Translations under genes and position numbers: made by a program | Part shown: positions 35,037 to 42,189 of the stretch, piece by piece | Position numbering within the stretch: position 1 is the first letter of the stretch | How the letters are laid out: every line of letters begins with the position of its first letter | The notes under the pieces: model-generated | The model's database searches: none | What the model saw: only the letters and a program-made list of their open reading frames with translations | What the model was told of the DNA's origin: nothing | From: Planctomycetales bacterium | GTDB taxonomy: Bacteria > Planctomycetota > Planctomycetia > Pirellulales > Pirellulaceae | Direction of reading: 5' to 3' | Assembly: GCA_020427005.1 (NCBI GenBank) | Contig: JAGQOY010000037.1 | Location: 1-42,189, forward strand | Length of the DNA: 42,189 nt

Positions 35037-35053
35037 AGGCCAATGAGGATGCC

Positions 35054-35674
35054 TTAGGCGGATTCAAGGGCTTGAAGTTTGCCATACTCCCTCATGAGAG
35101 CTGCAAAGGAATCTACCCCCAGTTTGTCCATGACACGTCGTCGTCGGTCCTCAACCGTTCGAATGCCAATATCTAAGCGGTGTGCAACCGCTTTGTTGGG
35201 TAACCCCGAGGCCACTAGGTCTAGCACCTGGCGTTCTCCCGGGTTGAGTTGTGCAAATTTCTCTTGAAGCGATTTGCGGTTTTCTTGTGCTACTCGTATT
35301 TCAGAATAGTGGCGCAAAGCAGCTTGAATTGCATCCCAGAGGTCTTGATCCGAGTACGGTTTCTTTAGTACCTGTTCTGCTCCACCCTTCATAGCTTGTA
35401 CCGCGCTTCGCACGTCGACGTAGCCAGAAACAAGTATAATCGGCAATACCCAACCTCGTCTGGTAATCTCAGCTTGGAGGTCCAAACCGCTCATGCCGCG
35501 CATGCGAAGGTCCGTGACCAAGCAACCTTCAAGTTCCGGTTTGTAGGCCTGCAGGAATTCTTCCGCAGAGGCAAACTGGCGACAATGCCCGTTGAGTGAC
35601 TTGACCAGTGCACAAACGGATTCACGTGCTCCCTGGTCATCGTCAACTACGTAAATCATTGGTTCGGAGGTCAT
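35054..35674 (-). CDS. FixJ-family response regulator
   Basis: A 206-residue two-component regulator. The receiver domain (about 5-120) has the acidic cluster Asp11-Asp12-Asp13, phospho-acceptor Asp55 in CLVTDLRMRGMSG, and the late Lys in VLKKPYSDQDL. The LuxR/GerE-type helix-turn-helix (about 138-200) has LNPGERQVLDLVASGLPNKA and RTVEDRRRRVMDKLGVDS. The order and the SGYVDVRSAVQAMKGGA segment place it in the FixJ group. It starts 11 bases after the stop of the large sensor kinase, so the two are one operon and almost certainly cognate partners. It probably activates transcription when phosphorylated; target genes are unknown. Confidence 0.95.
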   Translation of the reverse strand: MTSEPMIYVVDDDQGARESVCALVKSLNGHCRQFASAEEFLQAYKPELEGCLVTDLRMRGMSGLDLQAEITRRGWVLPIILVSGYVDVRSAVQAMKGGAEQVLKKPYSDQDLWDAIQAALRHYSEIRVAQENRKSLQEKFAQLNPGERQVLDLVASGLPNKAVAHRLDIGIRTVEDRRRRVMDKLGVDSFAALMREYGKLQALESA

Positions 35675-35685
35675 GGTGTTTCATC

Positions 35686-38600
35686 TCACTCGACGGTTTC
35701 GGTCGCACTGGGCAATGGAAGTCGAACATGGAAACGTGCTCCGCCTGTGCACTGATCGTCCACCGAAATTCTGCCTCGGTGGTCTTCTACAATGGAGCGG
35801 CTAATGGCGAGTCCTAATCCCATTCCCTCGCTCTTGGTCGTGACAAAAGGATCGAAAAGCTTGTTACGAATTGATTCTGGAATACCGGGGCCATTGTCTT
35901 CGACAATTATTTCAAGGGTATCTTCAGCGACCTCGACATGGATCGCGATTCGGCCCAACGCGCCAGTTTGTTGGATGGCGTCACAGCTGTTGACAAGCAG
36001 GTTGAGCAATACTTGTTCGATTTGGATGCGATCCACGGTACAATAGGTGGGCGATTGCGGAGGCTCATAGTTGACTGAGATTTCTTGCCTGGTCAGACGC
36101 CAAGAAATCAGGTCAAGGGTTTGGACGATTAAATCGTGAACATTGCACGAAATCACTCTCCTGCTTCCGCGACGAGTGAACTCAGAGGTCCGCGACAAGA
36201 TTTCGCTGGCCCGGGTGGTTGCTTGCCGAATGTTCACTAGCCATTCACGAAGATTCTCAGTTGCACCTCGATCGGGATTCGATGCCTCGTTAATGCAGGC
36301 TTGAGCAAAATTAGCGATTGTATACAAGGGCTGGTTGATCTCGTGTGTCAGTTCAGCAACGACTTCGCCAAGCATCGCCAAGCGTCCGACATGCGCCAAT
36401 TCATCGTCGCGCAATTTCAAAGCTTCTTCGATTCGCCGTCGCTGAATGGCTATGCTGGCTAGCCGCGCGAAGCTCTCAATAATCTCTAATTCCTTCTCGG
36501 CGGGCTCTTCGAAATCGCATGCATAGAAGACCAACGTCCCCAACACCTCACCATTTTCGGTCAAGATTGGATGGGACCAGCTAGCGCGAAGTCCGACCGC
36601 CTGAGCTAGCAGGTTGCAAGTATCCCAAGTCTGATCATGGAAACAATTGTCAAGTAAAACATTTCGTTTTTGTGTGGCCGCTGACACACACGGGCAAGAT
36701 TCTGAACTTATAGGTTGCCCGTCCAGAAAACTGACATAATCCGGGGGCAAATTGGGAGCTGCGGCACAGCGCATGAGGTTGCCCTCGACCTGCATGATCG
36801 CAACACGCACGCAGTCGAATTGCTCCTCGATTACTAATGCGATTGACTCTAGAACTAATGAAATAGCGTGACCAGTCGCCAGTTGTTCGAGTACCTCGTT
36901 ATGCGTTCGTAGCAGGTGTTGTGCTTTTTTACGCACGGTAATATCTCGAGCGCAGCCGACGATGAGCGGTTCGTTTTGCGACTCAATTGAGAAGACCCTC
37001 ATCTCAACGTCGAACAAATCTCCGTTCCTACGACGATGGATCGTTTCAAAGGACCGGTGTCCTGATTGACGTATCTCTTCCCAGTGATGTTGCCAAACTT
37101 CATGAGGAAAGTTGGGGTCGATATCGGGGACCGACATGTGTATTAGTTCTGCATTCGAATATCCCAGGAGTGTGGTTGCTTTTGGATTTGCGTAACTGAA
37201 CGAGGCGTCTTGTCTAACGAAGAACATGGCATCCGACGAATGTTCAACGGCTTGTTGCATGAGCAACAATTCCTCTTCGGCGAGCTTGCGTTCGGTAATA
37301 TCTTGGGCGGTACCAATGAATTGGCAGACTTTGCCGCTTCCAGTTCGTTTGAAAACAGTGTCGCGTCCTAGAAACCACCGCCATTGGCCTGACTTGTGAC
37401 GCATGCGGTACACAGTTTCTAACACCTCTCCGTCTGCAAGTGTGTCCCAACGCTTGATCAAGGCTGGGAGCCTCTCAAGATCTTCTGGGTGGAGCAATTT
37501 CTGCATAAAGTACGGACCCAGTTCGGCACCTTCTTTTTCGTCGTAACCAAGGTCTCGCCAAATTTCACGGTTGGAGTAGACCGTGCGTTGTTCGATTAAG
37601 TCAAACAGGTACAGACCTTGGGGCATGGTGGAGGCAATTGATGATAGCTCTTCCTCGCTCTTGCGGAGTTTCTCCTCGGCCAGCTTGCGTTCAGATATAT
37701 CTTTAGCGATTGCTAGGATGTACTCGTTACCGCCGATACTCCTATGAGAAATACTAACTTCGACAGGAAATTTGCTTCCGTCTTTACGGCAGTGGATTCT
37801 GTGGGTGATGAGCCTGCCTTGGGACTCAACTTTTGAAAACAACTCTGCCCAACTTGTGCTGTCCACTCCGCTTGTATCAAATTCAATGTCGTCAACTTCC
37901 ATTGTCAGGAGTTCTTCACGTGAGTAGCCAAGGCTGTTTATCGCAGTCGAGTTGACATCAAGGAACTTTGACGATCTTTGATCGATAACGAAGAACGCCT
38001 CACTCGCATGGTCGCAGATATCGCGGAAAAGCCGCCGATCAGCTTGCATCTGCTTCTGCTCAGTAATGTTCCGAACAACGACCACATGTCCGCCATCTTC
38101 GGCGTTGATCACACGGGCTTCGTAGTCTTGGCGCCGGCCGTCAGGGAGCACCTGGTCGTATTCGTACGATTGCACTTGTTGTGTTTCACGAGCTTTTCTC
38201 GCGGCTACTTCGTACATGTCGGCGACGTGAGTGGGCAGAATGTTGCGGTAATGTCCTCCCAGAAATCCTTCGGTCGGTAGGTACCGTTCCCACTCAGCTG
38301 GATTAGCTTTGAAGTCAATAAAGATACCGGCCTCGTCTAGCCGAAAGATCAAGTCCGGGATGACTTCGACTAATGCGCGAAGGCGGGCTTCACTACGGTC
38401 CAGGTTTTCGATTGCCTGTTTCCATTCGGTAATGTCACGAGTCACCGCCAATACGGCGGTAGTTTCGCCAGAGGAATTATTAAGCGGTACATGGTGCGAC
38501 TCCATCCAGCGACGAGCACCACGCAAACCGACAATTTCAAATTGCAAGACACCTGGGACGCCTGCAAACGCAGCTTCGTTTTCTGTAATGAATGCCTCGC

Positions 38601-39429
38601 GGTGTTCGGGAACAACAAGCGGATATATGCACTCGCCCTGAACAGAATCGATGGAGTCCGCTTCAATAAGTCGTAAGCCGGCGGCATTCATATTCAATAA
38701 GATGCCGTTTTTGTCCAACAGTTTGACGCATTCGGGCTCGGTGTCAAATATCGCGCGGAATCTTGATTCGCTTTCACGAATTTGATCGTCCGAACGCATC
38801 CTCTCCAGTTCCATTGCGGCGCGATTGGCGAACAATCGCATCACCGTTCTGATGACCGGTGTGACTTGAAACGCATCTTTATTGAGAATACATAAGCTGC
38901 CCAATGGGTCTCCATAGCGTCCGGGAAGCTTGACTCCAAAATAACTCTCAAATCCGAATTGACGAAGCCAGGCATTATCTGGGAATTCGTCGCAGACGTT
39001 TGAAACGCAATGGTATTCGCCCAATTGAATGGCTAGCTGACAGGGGGTTTTTTCAAAACTGCATTCCCCAATAATGCACTGGGGATTTCTTGCCCAGATA
39101 CCCAGCGTTCGTAGCGAGTTGTTTGGCTCTTCGAGTATTTCGGTAACGATAACGAAATCAACGTTGAACGCTTTGGCGAGGTGTTCTGTGATCACCGCAA
39201 AGAAATCATTGCCGGTGACAGGTGTTGTGGCGGCTGCGAGGTGTTCCAGAGCTCCAGAGGTTTTAACGAACGATTCGTAGGAATCTATAGTTGAGAGTGA
39301 AATCTCTGCATTTCCGTCGGGGCAAGTGCGGCCGTTGACGTCTATTTGCTGTTCCAACTGCGAAACACGCTGCCGAAGCCGGTCAATCTCCGCGAGAAGG
39401 AGGTCTGCTTCCTTAACAAATGTGGCCAT
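35686..39429 (-). CDS. Soluble multi-PAS/GAF sensor histidine kinase (FixL-like)
   Basis: A 1247-residue kinase from ATG 39429, chosen because GAGGG lies 9 bases upstream; a frame from 39525 adds 32 unlikely residues. After a short coiled coil (LLLAEIDRLRQRVSQLEQQI) come one GAF domain (about 40-210), five PAS domains (starting near ESRFRAIFDTEPE, EARLRALVEVIPD, RRLFRDICDHASE, EELSSIASTMPQG and MQQAVEHSSDAMF), and a second GAF domain with several Cys. HisKA has the phospho-acceptor His1029 in ELTHEINQPLYT. The ATPase domain has NLLVNSCDAI, DNGPGIP and GMGLGLAISRS. There are no membrane segments, so signals are intracellular. No heme-PAS signature can be claimed. The downstream gene is its regulator. 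Confidence 0.95.
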   Translation of the reverse strand: MATFVKEADLLLAEIDRLRQRVSQLEQQIDVNGRTCPDGNAEISLSTIDSYESFVKTSGALEHLAAATTPVTGNDFFAVITEHLAKAFNVDFVIVTEILEEPNNSLRTLGIWARNPQCIIGECSFEKTPCQLAIQLGEYHCVSNVCDEFPDNAWLRQFGFESYFGVKLPGRYGDPLGSLCILNKDAFQVTPVIRTVMRLFANRAAMELERMRSDDQIRESESRFRAIFDTEPECVKLLDKNGILLNMNAAGLRLIEADSIDSVQGECIYPLVVPEHREAFITENEAAFAGVPGVLQFEIVGLRGARRWMESHHVPLNNSSGETTAVLAVTRDITEWKQAIENLDRSEARLRALVEVIPDLIFRLDEAGIFIDFKANPAEWERYLPTEGFLGGHYRNILPTHVADMYEVAARKARETQQVQSYEYDQVLPDGRRQDYEARVINAEDGGHVVVVRNITEQKQMQADRRLFRDICDHASEAFFVIDQRSSKFLDVNSTAINSLGYSREELLTMEVDDIEFDTSGVDSTSWAELFSKVESQGRLITHRIHCRKDGSKFPVEVSISHRSIGGNEYILAIAKDISERKLAEEKLRKSEEELSSIASTMPQGLYLFDLIEQRTVYSNREIWRDLGYDEKEGAELGPYFMQKLLHPEDLERLPALIKRWDTLADGEVLETVYRMRHKSGQWRWFLGRDTVFKRTGSGKVCQFIGTAQDITERKLAEEELLLMQQAVEHSSDAMFFVRQDASFSYANPKATTLLGYSNAELIHMSVPDIDPNFPHEVWQHHWEEIRQSGHRSFETIHRRRNGDLFDVEMRVFSIESQNEPLIVGCARDITVRKKAQHLLRTHNEVLEQLATGHAISLVLESIALVIEEQFDCVRVAIMQVEGNLMRCAAAPNLPPDYVSFLDGQPISSESCPCVSAATQKRNVLLDNCFHDQTWDTCNLLAQAVGLRASWSHPILTENGEVLGTLVFYACDFEEPAEKELEIIESFARLASIAIQRRRIEEALKLRDDELAHVGRLAMLGEVVAELTHEINQPLYTIANFAQACINEASNPDRGATENLREWLVNIRQATTRASEILSRTSEFTRRGSRRVISCNVHDLIVQTLDLISWRLTRQEISVNYEPPQSPTYCTVDRIQIEQVLLNLLVNSCDAIQQTGALGRIAIHVEVAEDTLEIIVEDNGPGIPESIRNKLFDPFVTTKSEGMGLGLAISRSIVEDHRGRISVDDQCTGGARFHVRLPLPSATETVE

Positions 39430-39884
39430 CGCAAATTCCCTCAATTGCAAATGGTCAATGAAGATACACAGGCCAAATTCTATTGTAACCGTTAGAGTAT
39501 CGGTACGCAGCCCAGAAAATGGCATGACACCGAGAATGGCTTGATGGGTGACGCAAAGCTATATGCTGGGAGATTCGTAAGTTGGGCAGGATAGATTCTG
39601 GTAGACCCCACAGGACTTATTTGACAATCGGCTCCACCCGCCTTTCGTCAGTTGATATTTAGGTCGAACCTTTGAATGGGCTACAAAAATCAAAATAAAT
39701 GGATCGTTTATTTGGTTTCCGAGAGAATAGGAATAATCACAGGCGTAAATTGAACTGGTTATAATCTGACTCGATGTGATTCGGCCCAAGTCTGAGAAAA
39801 TAATGCTTTGGCTGCATTGGGCTGAGTTTGATTTGGCTTGAAGCTTGCTGGAATAACCATTCACTAAGTGGGAGTATGTAGAAG
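39430..39884. other. 455-base divergent region kinase / DUF1080
   Basis: No gene was seen. A perfect TATAAT (39760-39765) lies 120 bases before the DUF1080 start but lacks a -35 at 16-18 bases. A TTGACA at 39621-39626 has no partner. The right half is AT-rich. Confidence 0.35.
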
Positions 39885-40577
39885 ATGTTGAGATTCATAG
39901 TTCTGGTGTTGGCGTTTTTGGCTCCCCTCTCGGTCGCCGTATCCTACGCGGAGGCTCAAAATGAAGGTCGTGAACTATTCAATGGGAAGGATTTGAGTGG
40001 TTGGCGGGGAAACACAGAACTTTGGTCGGTAGAGGATGGGTGCATTACGGGGCGAACGAGTGCTGAAAAGCCGTTGACCTTCAACACCTTCTTGATCTGG
40101 GAAGGAAAGGTTGGTGATTTTGAACTGGAGCTGGACTACAAGATGGTAGGAGGCAATTCAGGCATCCAATATCGCAGCAAAGTGTTGGATGATGAGAAGT
40201 TTGTGGTGGGGGGATATCAGGCGGATATAGATGCCACACTTCGTTATGCGGGGATCAACTACGAAGAGAAGGGTCGTGGTATTTTGGCCCAGCGCGGGCA
40301 ACGCGTCACCATTAAGGGTGAAAAAAATTCCGAGGCGGAGGAATTCGGTGATGGGGCTGAACTGGGCAAAGTAATTCGCAAGGAAGAGTGGAACCACTAT
40401 CGCGTGGTGGCCCAGGGAAATAAGCTCAGCCACTATATAAACGATACCCTGATGTCGGAGGTTATTGATAATCAGGCTGATAAGGCGGCTAGCGAAGGAG
40501 TCTTAGCTTTGCAAATCCATGTAGGCCCGCCGATGGTTGTACAGTTCAAGAATATTCGCTTGAAGACCATTAAATAG
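39885..40577 (+). CDS. Secreted DUF1080 protein 2
   Basis: A 230-residue DUF1080 protein with a signal peptide (LRFIVLVLAFLAPLSVAVSY, cleaved near the AEAQ). The full family core follows: RELFNGKDLSGWRGNTELWS, VEDGCITGRTSAEKPL, NTFLIWEGKVGDFELELDY, GNSGIQYRSKV, GGYQADIDATLRYAGINYEE and the closing GVLALQIHVGPPMVVQFKNI. This is the canonical short form, with near-complete motif conservation, unlike the first DUF1080 copy in this window, which differs strongly. Proposed role: periplasmic or surface hydrolysis of oxidised disaccharides. AGAAG just before ATG 39885 is a close ribosome site. Confidence 0.95.
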   Translation: MLRFIVLVLAFLAPLSVAVSYAEAQNEGRELFNGKDLSGWRGNTELWSVEDGCITGRTSAEKPLTFNTFLIWEGKVGDFELELDYKMVGGNSGIQYRSKVLDDEKFVVGGYQADIDATLRYAGINYEEKGRGILAQRGQRVTIKGEKNSEAEEFGDGAELGKVIRKEEWNHYRVVAQGNKLSHYINDTLMSEVIDNQADKAASEGVLALQIHVGPPMVVQFKNIRLKTIK

Positions 40578-40606
40578 CTGCTGAACGGCACGCTGCTATG
40601 TTTTTG

Positions 40607-40636
40607 AAAGCGGAGACTAAACGCAGTCTCCGCTTT
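40607..40636. terminator. Perfect 12-bp hairpin between convergent genes
   Basis: AAAGCGGAGACT and AGTCTCCGCTTT flank a six-base loop. It lies 29 bases after the DUF1080 stop and 31 bases before the ribonuclease stop. T runs are short on both sides, so it is best read as a shared, two-way terminator. Confidence 0.7.
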
Positions 40637-40667
40637 GCAGAAGATTATTTTTATCAAACTCGGGCGA

Positions 40668-42188
40668 TCAAGCTTCGTCGTCCAAAAATGGAAGCGGAAC
40701 CAAGGTCCCTTCTCCATCGCGGCAATCGCATTCGAAGTGCTCGGGAAAGAGAGCTTCGCTACCCAGAATCTGAATGGCTGCACCTGTTGCCTCTTCAATG
40801 AAAATCACTTCCCGACGTTTGCGGTTGTTCAAATAGGCTGCCACTTTGTCATTGACGCGGATCGTAATTCGACTGACTCGCGGCTGTTGAGCCGCCATCA
40901 TGAGTATGCGTACGACTTCAATCGACATGCTTTCAGAGGTCTTTACCACGGCACGACCTTGGCAGCATGGGCAATCTTCGTAGACGCTCCGTTTCAGACT
41001 CGGGCGAATTCGTTGACGTGTCATTTCAATCAGCCCAAACGGGCTGGTTCTCAAAATCTTTGTTCGAGCCCGATCCCGACGCATAGCGTCTCTTAAAGCT
41101 CTTTCAACCTTGCGACGATGGGATTCCTTGCGCATGTCGATAAAGTCGTTGACAATCACGCCACCCAAATCTCGCAGTCGCAGCTGACGGGCAATTTCCT
41201 TAGCCGCCGACATATTCAATTGGTATGCGGTTTCTTCCGCAGAATCGTCGGTACGGAATGAACCGCTGTTGACGTCGATCGCGACTAGGGCCTCGGTTGG
41301 GTCGATCACTATTGAGCCACCTCCCTTGAGAGGCACCGTGCGACGGTGGATGCGAGCGATTTCTCGTTCCAGGTTGTATTTGTGGAAAAGCGGCTCGCGT
41401 CCTTCGTAGAGTTTCAGGCGAGGGACGTAGCGCGGCATGACAAGTTGCAGAAATTCCTTGGCTCGACCGAAGGCCTCCTTCTCGTCGACGAGGATCGTAT
41501 CGATGTCCTCACTAAAGATATCGCGAATCGTGCGAATGATCATATCGCTTTCTTCGTAGATATGCGTTGGACCGGGCGTATTGCGAACGCGTTTAACTAG
41601 AACTTTCCAGAGTCGAAGCAAGTAGGCCATATCGCGGGACAATTCGCGTCGAGTTCGATCCTGTCCGGCGGTGCGGACAATAAAACCCAAGCCTTTCGGT
41701 GGATTGAGATCTAGCAATGTTTGGCGTAACGTGCGACGCTGCTTTTCATCTTCAATCTTCCGGCTGACACCGACCCTACCCAGGGCGGGCATGAGTACCA
41801 AATAGCGCCCTGGGATGCTGATATACGTAGAAAGCGTGGGGCCTTTGGAACCAATACCTTCCTTAATGACCTGTACCAACACTTCATCACCGCGTTTGAA
41901 AATCTCTTGAATTGGCGGCTTGAATCGTGGACGCGTGCTACGACTGTGGCGGCCGCCACGTCGTTTGGGTTCATCATCTTCTCCGTCGTCAATATCGGCA
42001 CCGGGAATGTTATTGTCAGCTATTTCCGATGGATCGTATCCGGCCTGACGAAAGTACTGAGGTTCTACGTCGCTGATATGAAGAAACCCGTTTCTTCCGA
42101 CACCAAAGTCAACGAATGCGGCTTGGATACTTGGTTCGAGGTTTACAATCTTCCCTTTGTAGATATTTCCAGCAAAGTTGTTCTGGCT
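40668..42188 (-). CDS. rne: Rne/Rng-family ribonuclease, N-terminus cut by the window edge
   Basis: Endoribonuclease of the RNase E/G family, which starts mRNA decay and processes structured RNAs. The frame is open to the right edge, so the start is not visible. The visible part begins in the S1 domain (GNIYKGKIVNLEPSIQAAFV, then FGVGRNGFLHISDV). S1 is interrupted by an insertion of about 35 charged residues (GADIDDGEDDEPKRRGGRHS onward). The DNase-I-like catalytic domain has ALVAIDVNSG and VNDFIDM with the metal-binding aspartates, and DRARTKILRTSPFGLIEMTR. The zinc-link is CPCCQGRA. The protein stops soon after a small domain, with no degradosome scaffold like that of E. coli RNase E, so it is RNase G-like in length. 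Confidence 0.93.
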   Translation of the reverse strand, partial: SQNNFAGNIYKGKIVNLEPSIQAAFVDFGVGRNGFLHISDVEPQYFRQAGYDPSEIADNNIPGADIDDGEDDEPKRRGGRHSRSTRPRFKPPIQEIFKRGDEVLVQVIKEGIGSKGPTLSTYISIPGRYLVLMPALGRVGVSRKIEDEKQRRTLRQTLLDLNPPKGLGFIVRTAGQDRTRRELSRDMAYLLRLWKVLVKRVRNTPGPTHIYEESDMIIRTIRDIFSEDIDTILVDEKEAFGRAKEFLQLVMPRYVPRLKLYEGREPLFHKYNLEREIARIHRRTVPLKGGGSIVIDPTEALVAIDVNSGSFRTDDSAEETAYQLNMSAAKEIARQLRLRDLGGVIVNDFIDMRKESHRRKVERALRDAMRRDRARTKILRTSPFGLIEMTRQRIRPSLKRSVYEDCPCCQGRAVVKTSESMSIEVVRILMMAAQQPRVSRITIRVNDKVAAYLNNRKRREVIFIEEATGAAIQILGSEALFPEHFECDCRDGEGTLVPLPFLDDEA

Positions 42189-42189
42189 G

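Larger units (their letters stand above)
34535..35053. other. 519-base structured intergenic region
   Basis: No gene is supported. The right half is full of structure: a C-rich/G-rich imperfect hairpin at 34850-34916, a 9-base inverted repeat TTTGAAACA/TGTTTCAAA at 34934-34973, and a terminator-like hairpin at 34992-35036. A 76-codon frame at 34696-34926 runs through it but looks non-coding, with a repeat-like C-terminus. A non-coding RNA or an intergenic repeat element is the best reading. Confidence 0.45.

Noticed and set aside
1..42189. tRNA, rRNA, CRISPR, insertion sequence or prophage
   Set aside because: No tRNA T-loop pattern in a gap, no regular repeats and no transposase, integrase or phage gene was found by eye; a covariance-model scan was not possible.

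Overview
The gene content points to a member of the Planctomycetota, probably close to the Pirellulaceae (Rhodopirellula/Blastopirellula type). The signs are two DUF1080 secreted proteins, a ThuA-like protein, a PhoPQ-activated-pathogenicity-related hydrolase, a secreted BNR/sialidase-like protein, Flp pilins of the GPTAVEYAVM type, very long hybrid and multi-PAS histidine kinases, weak or absent Shine-Dalgarno signals and frequent GTG/TTG starts. This is inference from family content, not from a marker gene. No rRNA, tRNA, CRISPR array, transposase or prophage gene was seen.

Layout. 1-5.2 kb: end of a ThuA-like gene, apt, a uvrC without its C-terminal HhH domain, a two-domain iron-type ABC permease, and truB convergent with and overlapping the permease. 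5.3-8.6 kb: a membrane-anchored hybrid histidine kinase with an HPt domain, divergent from the next block. 8.7-15.4 kb: a Tad/Flp pilus locus with two paralogous pilins, a prepilin peptidase, CpaB/RcpC, the secretin CpaC/RcpA and CpaE/TadZ. The motor ATPase (CpaF/TadA) and platform proteins (TadB/TadC) are not in the window. 15.4-17.3 kb: a tightly coupled pair made of an alpha/alpha-toroid protein of the prenyltransferase/squalene-cyclase fold and a DUF362 protein with a Tat-like leader. Then come a tandem universal stress protein and a set of secreted enzymes at 18.3-22.4 kb (GH5-like, PhoPQ-related, sialidase-like). 22.5-25.4 kb, minus strand: an acyl-CoA-dehydrogenase-fold protein, then TerC and a TSUP exporter as a likely operon. 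25.7-28.3 kb: a membrane SpoIIE-type phosphatase and an unrecognised polytopic membrane protein. 28.3-33.3 kb, minus strand: an MMPL/RND exporter and DsbD with two alpha-type domains. 33.7-40.6 kb: two DUF1080 genes flanking a FixL/FixJ-like kinase-regulator pair. At the right edge is an Rne/Rng-family ribonuclease, cut by the window end.

How the parts work together. The pilus block is the most coherent system. The pilins carry prepilin cleavage sites matching the local aspartyl peptidase, and CpaB, CpaC and CpaE would form the periplasmic, outer-membrane and localisation parts. The two pilin genes each have what looks like the same duplicated promoter (TTAGAGTTTGAC, a 16-base spacer, TACnGT) and a structured leader, and looser versions of the promoter lie before the peptidase and the secretin. 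The best candidates for undescribed biology are the toroid/DUF362 pair downstream of cpaE, the polytopic protein with a three-times repeated Gly-Gly...Gly-Gln motif, and a structured non-coding stretch at 34.85-35.04 kb. No complete novel system can be proven from the sequence alone.
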